The notes below the pieces were generated by a model. That model ran no database searches and was not told the DNA's origin. It saw only the letters and a program-made list of their open reading frames with translations. Positions 1-5,810 of a stretch of DNA of 36,161 bases are shown here, in pieces (within the stretch, counting starts at the first letter, position 1; every line of letters starts with the position of its first letter). Source of the DNA: Nanosynbacter sp. (GTDB lineage: Bacteria; Patescibacteriota; Saccharimonadia; Saccharimonadales; Saccharimonadaceae); the NCBI GenBank assembly GCA_015257485.1, contig JABZKC010000005.1, positions 1-36,161 on the forward strand. The letters are read 5' to 3'. A program made the position numbers and the translations under genes.

Positions 1-8
1 TTTTTATT

Positions 9-30
9 GGCAATATTTATTGCCTTTTTT
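9..30 (+). terminator. Intrinsic terminator of a gene upstream of the window
   Basis: A 7-bp perfect stem (GGCAATA, loop TT, TATTGCC) is followed by six T residues. It ends transcription arriving from outside the window and marks the start of a new transcription unit for the PhoH gene. Confidence 0.75.
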
Positions 31-61
31 GTTGCAAAGGTCCTGGACCTTAACGTTTTTC

Positions 62-116
62 TTGAATTCTTAGAAAAATATGCAATAATTAACCTAATAG
101 AGGACGCACCTCTATT
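62..116 (+). promoter_or_regulatory. Probable phoH promoter and 5'-UTR hairpin
   Basis: TTGAAT (62-67), a 16-nt spacer and AATAAT (84-89) form a weak sigma70-type promoter. The predicted transcript would begin at about 96, exactly where a perfect 8-bp stem starts (AATAGAGG, loop ACGCA, CCTCTATT, 96-116). A second small inverted repeat (AAGGTC-CTG-GACCTT) lies just upstream. The hairpin could stabilise the roughly 100-nt leader; a regulatory role is speculative. Confidence 0.35.
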
Positions 117-194
117 CTTGGACCTCAAAAATCCAAGTCCCACCCTACAGAAATACCTAAAACGTATTTCTCGTACCTTAAAAAGGAGATAGTT

Positions 195-2075
195 ATGAGT
201 GAAATCAAAAGTATACTCAGTGCTCAAACAAGTCTTAATGAGAAGACCTCTGGAAGCCTCTCAAGCACGGAACCTGTGGCTTATCTTTCCACTGAACCCA
301 AGGAAAAATATTACGTTATCGATACTAATATTATTATTGATAACCCCGATATTATTCCCACCAAAAACGGGTTTAAGAAGTTAGCTGTTGAAAACATCGA
401 CCTGAAAAACTCATGTATCGTGATACCTGACACTGTACTCCATGAACTGAAAAGCTTCCGTTCCGAATCTTCTGAACGTAGCTTCATTGCCGGTAAAGTT
501 TTAAGTCGTATCGACGAGCTCTTGCAATCAGTTCTAGCCGATGAATCTTCTAAACTTGGTCGCGATCCAAATCTTGACATTGGTAATCAAATTGCCTTCA
601 AAAACTGCAGCCGTGCTTTTATGGTTATTAAAAGCACCGAATCTGCCGTTACTGACTGGGATTTTGAACCAGTCAACATGGATGAACGAATCTTCTTACA
701 GACTCTCAACCTAGCCTTCTGCCTAGTAAAGGCCAAGCAGGTTAAGAACGAGTTAGAGGCTCTGAACAAAAAGATCCATTTAGTAACCAACGATAAAGAA
801 ATGCGTGTCTGTGCCATGGCGCATAACATTAAAGCCTTACCGCTGGAAACCGACCCCAAGTTTAAGTTCACTGGCCGACGCGAATGCGTCATTCCACCAG
901 ACCTCTACAATAATTTCATGCAAAAAGGTGGTTTCATCCCCTTAGAGGAATGGGAAGCACGCATGCCAAATGAACCGCTCTTGACCCCTAATGAATTCAT
1001 CGAATTCAGTTGTGAAGACGGTTCCGATTACAAAGACATCAATTACAGTAGAGGAAAGTTCTGGAATATTGGACGCTTAGATGTTAGTGGAGATGAAGAT
1101 AAAATCGTCCACCTTAATAACTACCTAAGCAGCAAACAGAAGCCCTTCCTGAAAGCCAAAACACCTGGGCAAGCCATGTATCTAGACTCTATCTATAATA
1201 AGAATATTGATATGATTCTAGTTTCTGGCTGCGCTGGTACAGGAAAAACTTTTATTGCCGCCATTGAAGGGATGAGGCAAGTCCAAGGGGGTGAATATGA
1301 CATAGTCTCCGTTATTGCCTCAGAGGTTCATGGTGATGATGGCGTTGGTACTTTACCAGGGGATTTGGAAGAGAAGATGTCTATCAAATCTGCCAATATT
1401 ATCAATGCATTGCTAAATTATCATAAAATTTACAATGATGGTCCCTGTAATAGCAGTACCCTAGTCGATCAACAACATGAAGAAGTTACACATCAGTCTT
1501 ACATCCATGGTAAAAATTGGATCTATGAAGACGATGACGAGTATACTATGATCGACAAAAAAGAAACTTTTACTTGTCGAACTAGCAAAAAGAGAAAACA
1601 TGAAGAAAAGGATAGATGTAAGGATAAATATTCTGAAAAATCATCTAGCCTTCAACCTCGTGTCAAGCAGCAGCTTCTAGAAGACAAGGCTAATCTGTCC
1701 TACCAAAAATCCTTCCGCTCTATTCCGATTTTTTACATCAAAGGAAAGAGTTTTCAGAATGATTTTATTATTGTCGACGAAGCTCAAGATATGACCAATG
1801 AGCAGATGTTGTCTGCCATGACTCGTATCGGAGAGGGGTCTAAAATGATCTTTACGGGCGACGAAAGTCAACCTCATCCTTACGCTAAAGGCGTCAACAA
1901 GCATCATAATGGCATTCTTTATGCGCGCCGAGCATTAAAGGGCATTCCTCGCGCAGCTCAGATTTTTATGGATGAAAATGACATTGTCAGAAGCTCCATC
2001 ATTAGACAGATTCTCAGTAATTTGAAACCTCTTGGACTAGACTGGGAGAACGATAATGACTATGTCGAAGATTAG
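195..2075 (+). CDS. PIN-PhoH family ATPase (YlaK/PhoH2-like)
   Basis: This is a two-domain protein of the PhoH2/YlaK type, in which an N-terminal PIN nuclease-like domain precedes a superfamily 1-like ATPase; members are linked to RNA turnover. The PIN domain starts at YYVIDTNIII with the first acidic residue near D43. Walker A is GCAGTGKT at about 345-352, the family motif PGDLEEKM lies near 388, and Walker B is FIIVDEAQD near 524-532, followed by FTGDESQ. At 626 residues it is much longer than the usual 440 or so. About 115 residues rich in K, E, D and S separate PGDLEEKM from KGKSF, where about half that is usual. The ATG is supported by AAGGAG 6 nt upstream. The family call is firm; the cellular substrate is unknown. 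Confidence 0.9.
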   Translation: MSEIKSILSAQTSLNEKTSGSLSSTEPVAYLSTEPKEKYYVIDTNIIIDNPDIIPTKNGFKKLAVENIDLKNSCIVIPDTVLHELKSFRSESSERSFIAGKVLSRIDELLQSVLADESSKLGRDPNLDIGNQIAFKNCSRAFMVIKSTESAVTDWDFEPVNMDERIFLQTLNLAFCLVKAKQVKNELEALNKKIHLVTNDKEMRVCAMAHNIKALPLETDPKFKFTGRRECVIPPDLYNNFMQKGGFIPLEEWEARMPNEPLLTPNEFIEFSCEDGSDYKDINYSRGKFWNIGRLDVSGDEDKIVHLNNYLSSKQKPFLKAKTPGQAMYLDSIYNKNIDMILVSGCAGTGKTFIAAIEGMRQVQGGEYDIVSVIASEVHGDDGVGTLPGDLEEKMSIKSANIINALLNYHKIYNDGPCNSSTLVDQQHEEVTHQSYIHGKNWIYEDDDEYTMIDKKETFTCRTSKKRKHEEKDRCKDKYSEKSSSLQPRVKQQLLEDKANLSYQKSFRSIPIFYIKGKSFQNDFIIVDEAQDMTNEQMLSAMTRIGEGSKMIFTGDESQPHPYAKGVNKHHNGILYARRALKGIPRAAQIFMDENDIVRSSIIRQILSNLKPLGLDWENDNDYVED

Positions 2076-2122
2076 CATATCTAAAGCAACCATTTCATCA
2101 AAACTATTTCATAACCTTTTCC

Positions 2123-2150
2123 AAGCCGTCACCACCCGTGGCGGCTTTTT
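2123..2150 (+). terminator. Intrinsic terminator after phoH
   Basis: AAGCCG and CGGCTT arms with an inner CAC/GTG pairing are followed by a T run. It lies about 50 nt after the phoH stop codon. Confidence 0.75.
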
Positions 2151-2193
2151 ATGGTCCAAATATCTACACAATGGACTCTTTTATCCCTAAAAC

Positions 2194-2217
2194 TTTATGG
2201 CAATTTTTTGCCATAAA
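2194..2217. repeat. 10-bp perfect palindrome upstream of pth
   Basis: TTTATGGCAA, loop TTTT, TTGCCATAAA. It lies about 20 bp upstream of the pth -10 element. It could be an operator for a dimeric regulator or a second terminator stem; the sequence does not decide. Confidence 0.5.
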
Positions 2218-2234
2218 AATCCAACCAAAAGATT

Positions 2235-2243
2235 TGCTATAAT
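2235..2243 (+). promoter_or_regulatory. Extended -10 promoter of pth, leaderless
   Basis: TGC-TATAAT is followed by exactly 6 nt and then the pth ATG, so transcription should start at or beside the A of ATG. No Shine-Dalgarno sequence is present. No good -35 is visible, as expected for an extended -10 promoter. Confidence 0.7.
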
Positions 2244-2249
2244 ATTTCC

Positions 2250-2774
2250 ATGAAACTTATTGTCGGACTTGGAAATCCTGGAAATGAATACAATCTCACT
2301 CGCCACAATTTTGGCTTTTTAGCCTTAGATTTTTATTTTAAAGCCCACGGCCTCGAGTTTGAAAAATCCGAAAAATTCCATGCCAAGTGGCAAAAATCCG
2401 GCCAAACTATCTTTATTGAGCCCCAAACCTACTATAATGACGTCGGTTCTAGTATTCAGGAATTCATGAACTATTATAAAATTTCACTTGGCGACCTCCT
2501 AGTTTTATGTGATGATTTTAATCTTGATTTTGGCACACTTCGTTATCGCGAAAAGGGAACTGATGGTGGCAATAATGGCCTCAAATCCACTATTCGCGCA
2601 CTAGACACCACCGAGTTTAAGCGTCTTCGTCTCGGCACCGCCAATAATGCCCTGCGCAAAAAGATGGGTGATGTGGACTTCGTACTAGGTCGCTTCACAC
2701 CAGAAGAGCGCGAAAAACTCCCAGAAATCCTCACTGATATCGCAAAACGCATTGACGATTTTATCCAAGAATAA
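2250..2774 (+). CDS. pth: Peptidyl-tRNA hydrolase
   Basis: The enzyme releases tRNA from peptidyl-tRNAs that drop off the ribosome, acting in the cytoplasm. The N-terminal signature GLGNPG carries the conserved Asn (N9), TRHNFGF carries the catalytic His (H19), and the conserved Asp lies in the LVLCDDFNL stretch. The substrate-binding loop reads GTDGGNNGL, a slight variant of the usual GHGGHNGL. At 174 residues it is a little shorter than the usual 185-195. The start is fixed by the leaderless promoter, which puts the ATG at the transcription start. No terminator is obvious behind it, and the next gene faces it from the other strand. Confidence 0.95.
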   Translation: MKLIVGLGNPGNEYNLTRHNFGFLALDFYFKAHGLEFEKSEKFHAKWQKSGQTIFIEPQTYYNDVGSSIQEFMNYYKISLGDLLVLCDDFNLDFGTLRYREKGTDGGNNGLKSTIRALDTTEFKRLRLGTANNALRKKMGDVDFVLGRFTPEEREKLPEILTDIAKRIDDFIQE

Positions 2775-2836
2775 CACCCCGATAATATCCTTAGTGGTCG
2801 AACCCAGAACCACCCACTGTGCCCATCTCAAGAATT

Positions 2837-2924
2837 TATCTAGATTTATGGTTTATTTTTCAACGCCAAACTTTTTTGATTATCTAGATTTATGACTTAT
2901 TTTTCAACGCCAAACTTTTCTGAA
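2837..2924. repeat. 44-bp tandem duplication spanning the marR-like stop codon
   Basis: Bases 2837-2880 and 2881-2924 are two adjacent copies of the same 44-bp unit with about four differences. The second copy contains the last 11 or so codons and stop of the MarR-like gene. The first is an untranslated downstream copy whose minus-strand reading would end in nearly the same peptide (SLALKNKP against SLALKNKS). Confidence 0.85.
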
Positions 2925-3390
2925 TTCTACTCTGAATATTAAAATTTATTTTCCAAAGCATGCGTCCGAACAATACACGCTCCTCTCTAGTAAACCCCTC
3001 AAAAATCTCGCTGATAAATTTTTTCTGCTCCATCTCGATATAACTCGCCACAAATCTCCCCTCCCCGAAAAAGTCTAGCTGCAAATATCGGCGATTTTGC
3101 GGATTTAGTGCCTTCTTAATCAGTTCACGCTCTTCCAAATGACTAATCGCCCGACACAAGCTAGTCTCACCGATCAGACTACACTCTAAAATTTCGTTCA
3201 AATTCCGTTCAATCTGATTATTTTTGAGATAGCTCATAATTTTTACTTCGGTTAGATTCAACTCGAAACGCTTCGCCACCGTCATCGTATGTAAACGCCG
3301 CATTTTCTCCATCCGTGCAAAAATATTCATCGTATCAATCCAAGTAATCGTCTTCGGTAATTGAAATTTTTCTACACACATAACATCCAC
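2890..3390 (-). CDS. MarR-like winged-helix transcriptional regulator
   Basis: This is a probable DNA-binding regulator of the MarR type (166 residues). After a short N-terminal helix region it has a winged-helix core: LTEVKIMSYLKN, a recognition-helix segment around SLCRAISHLEERELI, and a wing motif NPQNRRYLQL that resembles the DxRxxxL wing of MarR proteins. A C-terminal helix (EMEQKKFISEIFEGFTREE) fits the dimerisation helix of the family. The ATG overlaps the last 19 bases of dprA, so it is probably translationally coupled to it. An internal ATG four codons in is a possible alternative start. The ligand and targets cannot be inferred. Its 3' end is duplicated in tandem downstream. Confidence 0.7.
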   Translation of the reverse strand: MDVMCVEKFQLPKTITWIDTMNIFARMEKMRRLHTMTVAKRFELNLTEVKIMSYLKNNQIERNLNEILECSLIGETSLCRAISHLEERELIKKALNPQNRRYLQLDFFGEGRFVASYIEMEQKKFISEIFEGFTREERVLFGRMLWKINFNIQSRIQKSLALKNKS

Positions 3391-4367
3391 TCATTATTAC
3401 CTAACGGTTTTATTAATCCCTTCATTTGAAGATTAAAAATTGTCACACTAAAATCTGAGACCGAAAAATCTTTCTTCTGCCGTATCTGTGCCAGAATCTC
3501 TTCTCCCGTCTTTACACCTCTAAGCATCACTGAAACCATCAAAGCCTCATTCTCCGTACTGCACATTTTCTTAATCTGTTTTAAGCTCTCCTCCGGTTTA
3601 CGGATTTTTAGCCCTAACTCATCCAATAATTCGTCCACCTCGGTAAAAGCTACCGCACCACGCCCCAACAACCGGTTACAACCCAGAGAATTACTACGAC
3701 TCACATCTCCCGGTACCGCATAAACTATCACACTCTGCTCCATGGCATGATGTGCCGTATTAAGTGAACCAGATTTTACGCCACCTTCGACCACCACCAC
3801 CAGATCGGCTAACCCCGCAATCAATCGATTACGTTTCAGAAAAGCCGATCGCATCCCTAACTGACTATTTAATATACGTGATAACTTCTCATCTTTTGCC
3901 AAAATCTCTTGTGGCGGATATTCCGATAGCACCATACCTCCTTGATCCACAATCTCCCGCGCCAAACCAGTATGTCGAGCTGGATAGATCCTGTCGATTG
4001 GCGTCCCTAATACCGCCACTGTCAAACCACCAGCATCTAACGCCGCCCGATGCGCAATCGAATCAATTCCGTAAGCCAACCCGCTCACGATCACCACTCC
4101 ACGCCTCGCTAATTCATAAGCAATCTTATACGCCCATTCTTCACCGTATTTGGTGTATTTTCTAGCCCCCACCACTGCTACCGTCTTTGGTCGCGCATAA
4201 GCTTGATCCGGCACCTTTTCTGAAATATTTTTCTCTCCCTTGATCTCAGAGTCTACCGCTTCGCCAGGTGATTTTCCATAATAATACAATATTTTAGGCT
4301 TAAGCGCAATAAATTCTAATTTACGCAAAAACCCGTCTTCTAGAGGGGAAATAGATTTGACTTGCAC
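3372..4367 (-). CDS. dprA: DNA processing protein DprA (Smf)
   Basis: DprA binds incoming single-stranded DNA during transformation and loads RecA. The Rossmann-like core is clear: TVAVVGARKYTKYGEEWA, VVSGLAYGIDSIAHRAAL, TVAVLGTPIDRIYPARH, LSEYPP, RNRLIAGLADLVVVVEGG and GSLNTAHHAMEQ, as in the family. A C-terminal winged-helix-like segment follows (about 255-331), as in many DprA proteins. The GTG at 4367 is preferred because GGAGG lies exactly 5 nt upstream; a TTG four codons earlier would bury that site. It overlaps the downstream MarR-like gene. Presence of dprA suggests DNA uptake capability, common in Saccharibacteria. Confidence 0.9.
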   Translation of the reverse strand: MQVKSISPLEDGFLRKLEFIALKPKILYYYGKSPGEAVDSEIKGEKNISEKVPDQAYARPKTVAVVGARKYTKYGEEWAYKIAYELARRGVVIVSGLAYGIDSIAHRAALDAGGLTVAVLGTPIDRIYPARHTGLAREIVDQGGMVLSEYPPQEILAKDEKLSRILNSQLGMRSAFLKRNRLIAGLADLVVVVEGGVKSGSLNTAHHAMEQSVIVYAVPGDVSRSNSLGCNRLLGRGAVAFTEVDELLDELGLKIRKPEESLKQIKKMCSTENEALMVSVMLRGVKTGEEILAQIRQKKDFSVSDFSVTIFNLQMKGLIKPLGNNEWMLCV

Positions 4368-4417
4368 AAAAACCTCCAATTTTGTACTTGATTTTAATAT
4401 TTTTTACATTTTATATA

Positions 4418-4446
4418 TTGACTAATTTTATTTATAATGCTATAAT
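4418..4446 (+). promoter_or_regulatory. Strong sigma70-type promoter of the stand-alone RNA
   Basis: TTGACT (4418-4423), a 17-nt spacer and consensus TATAAT (4441-4446). It is the closest match to consensus found in the window. Predicted start is about 4453. No translated gene follows, so it serves the structured RNA. Confidence 0.85.
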
Positions 4447-4452
4447 ACGAAA

Positions 4453-4764
4453 CAGTTAGGGGTTGGAGCCAGAAAAAGGCACGATCTCTAAACCGCACCT
4501 AAATAAATCATAATTTCTGTTACTAATATAACAGAAGTTGCGTGTTCTTAAAAGACTTTCGGCTTACAATTTTTCTTTTATCGGTTGTAAGTATAAGTAT
4601 TACCTCCACTTGAAAGTCAGTTTTTAAGAACATAGCAACCCCTATAACCGGCGGGCCCCAATAGAGTGAGGTGGGTCACGCTCCGGGGCTCTCCCGGAAT
4701 CAATAGAGATGCGTTGTAGGGTCTAATAACCCCAAGTGATGCCCACCCTTACTTGGGGTTTTTT
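4453..4764 (+). ncRNA. Stand-alone structured ncRNA of about 310 nt, possibly raiA-motif class
   Basis: This is a non-coding transcript bounded by a strong promoter and an intrinsic terminator. Visible helices: AGGGGTTG (4458-4465) with CAACCCCT (4636-4643); ACG-ATCTCTA (4481-4490) with TAGAGAT-g-CGT (4704-4714), which crosses the first and so makes a pseudoknot; TTCTGTTA/TAACAGAA (4515-4536); a long arm TGTTCTTAAAA-GACTTTC (4543-4560) with GAAAGTC and TTTTAAGAACA (4612-4632), capped by CTTACAA/TTGTAAG; GTGA/TCAC (4666-4679); and TCCGGG/CCCGGA (4682-4698). The GC-rich 4650-4720 part looks like a conserved core. It lacks tmRNA, RNase P, SRP and usual 6S hallmarks. Size, free-standing layout, pseudoknot and position beside a competence gene recall the raiA-motif RNA, but that identity is unproven. 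Confidence 0.85.
4730..4764 (+). terminator. Intrinsic terminator of the stand-alone RNA
   Basis: An 8-bp perfect stem, CCCCAAGT (4730-4737) with ACTTGGGG (4751-4758), is followed by six T residues. It sets the RNA 3' end at about 4764. Confidence 0.9.
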
Positions 4765-4885
4765 GATGCTTAAATTTTTAAGGTCTAAGTTAAAACTCAA
4801 AAAACCAACCCATAGAAACTCGTCAGAACTAACCCATAAAACCCACCAGAGCCCAATCAGAAATCAGCCAAAAAATTCAAAAACC

Positions 4886-4913
4886 AAAAAAAGACCACCC
4901 AAAAAGGCGGTCT
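4886..4913 (-). terminator. Intrinsic terminator of the small secreted protein gene
   Basis: Read on the minus strand, AGACC-g-CC, a T-rich loop and GG-t-GGTCT are followed by a T run. It lies about 95 nt after the stop at 5007. The remaining DNA between 4765 and 5007 shows nothing else. Confidence 0.7.
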
Positions 4914-5006
4914 CTAAAGCATCTCCACGCAGTTTTAAAACAAGATCCTTTATTTTTCCTTTCAATCCCCGTAGCCCGTCGACCACAGGGAATCAAAAAG
5001 AAAGTA

Positions 5007-5603
5007 TTATTGGTTCGCAACTGCTGTAAAGAGCAATGTATTCGAATAAGTACCTACTGGAATAGAGGTAGTAGCACTTGCGCCGACCGTAATCGTCTTA
5101 GCACTACCAGAAGTAGCAGCCGAAGTAGTCTTGGCAAAAATCGTCGAAGCATTTGCCGTGCCAGCTTGCTTCACTGGATTAAAGGTAGTGCCATCGGCAG
5201 ACCAGCCCCAGCCCGTACCAGAAATCGTCGATTTTGACTCACTAATTGAAGGGATTTTGTCGGCTACACCAGAGGCAGCTGGCTGAGACAAATCCGTATT
5301 CGTCGTCTTAGAGGTGACATAGGTAGTATATCCCTTACCGTTATTGGTCGAAACATTCACCGTGCCAGTACCCGTATTAAACGCGCCAGTATGAGTAGGC
5401 GTAATATTAATATCAATTGAACTTGGCGTGGTAATTGAAATCACAGGATCAATCACAACGCTAATTGTTGTTGAGGCGGATTGTTGCACTGCCGATACTG
5501 GTGTTGGCAAATCAAACAGCATTGGCGATAATGCCGCACCAGATAAAACCATTAATGCTGTCGCAATTTTAATTTTTTTATGGTTTTTATTTTTTATTCT
5601 CAC
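5007..5603 (-). CDS. Small secreted beta-domain surface protein
   Basis: Unknown function, exported. A basic N-terminus (KNKNHKKIKIA) and a hydrophobic stretch end in a signal-peptidase-like site near PTPVSA, at about residue 38. The rest is a Thr/Ser/Ala-rich beta-type domain with no anchor or sortase motif. Its pattern (TVNVSTNNGKGYTTYVTS, then GWGWSADGTTFNPV, then a terminal PVGTYSNTLLFTAVANQ) matches the N-terminal domain of the two BspA-like proteins at 13.8-16.7 kb (NTNNKTGYT, TWGYKFG, SGNYTNKLILS), so it is a stand-alone version of that module. It could be a pilin-like or wall-associated subunit. The GTG start is supported by AAAGGA 8 nt upstream. Confidence 0.75.
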   Translation of the reverse strand: MRIKNKNHKKIKIATALMVLSGAALSPMLFDLPTPVSAVQQSASTTISVVIDPVISITTPSSIDINITPTHTGAFNTGTGTVNVSTNNGKGYTTYVTSKTTNTDLSQPAASGVADKIPSISESKSTISGTGWGWSADGTTFNPVKQAGTANASTIFAKTTSAATSGSAKTITVGASATTSIPVGTYSNTLLFTAVANQ

Positions 5604-5795
5604 AGTATATTTCCTTTCTATACTGCCAGAAAACCTTCACACACCTAAACTTTAACATAAACATTTTAACTTAACAAGTCCTTTTTCCAAGATTTTTTGG
5701 GATTTTTGCAAATTTTTCTAAAATTCATCCCCGAATTACCTCTATAAAAATTTCACGCCGCAAATTTACAAAAAATTTTTTCTAGTTGACAAGCG

Positions 5796-5804
5796 TGATA
5801 ATAT
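5796..5804 (+). promoter_or_regulatory. Extended -10 promoter of topA, leaderless
   Basis: TGA-TAATAT is followed by exactly 6 nt and the topA ATG. No Shine-Dalgarno is present. A TTGACA at 5786-5791 is too close to be its -35. Confidence 0.6.
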
Positions 5805-5810
5805 ATAAGT

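Noticed and set aside
7..192. 61-codon open frame before phoH
   Set aside because: Its TTG start lies next to or within an intrinsic terminator stem (9-24), there is no ribosome site, and it runs through a promoter-like region and a hairpin.
2790..2815. tRNA T-arm-like sequence (GGTCGAACCC)
   Set aside because: No acceptor, D or anticodon arms can be built around it. It is only a short hairpin with GTGGT/ACCAC arms.
3764..4165. Plus-strand 133-codon open frame
   Set aside because: It lies wholly inside dprA, whose motifs are clear. The predicted protein is Pro/Ser/His-rich and resembles no family.
4453..4764. tmRNA, RNase P RNA or SRP RNA
   Set aside because: There is no tRNA-like domain or GGTTCGA-type T-arm for tmRNA, no GAGGAAAGTC/ACAGAA core for RNase P, and no GGTCAGG...GGAAG...AGCAGC domain for SRP.
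4736..5029. Plus-strand 97-codon open frame after the structured RNA
   Set aside because: It starts inside the RNA's terminator, has no ribosome site and a low-complexity Lys/Pro/Ser composition, and crosses the minus-strand terminator and the end of the secreted protein gene.
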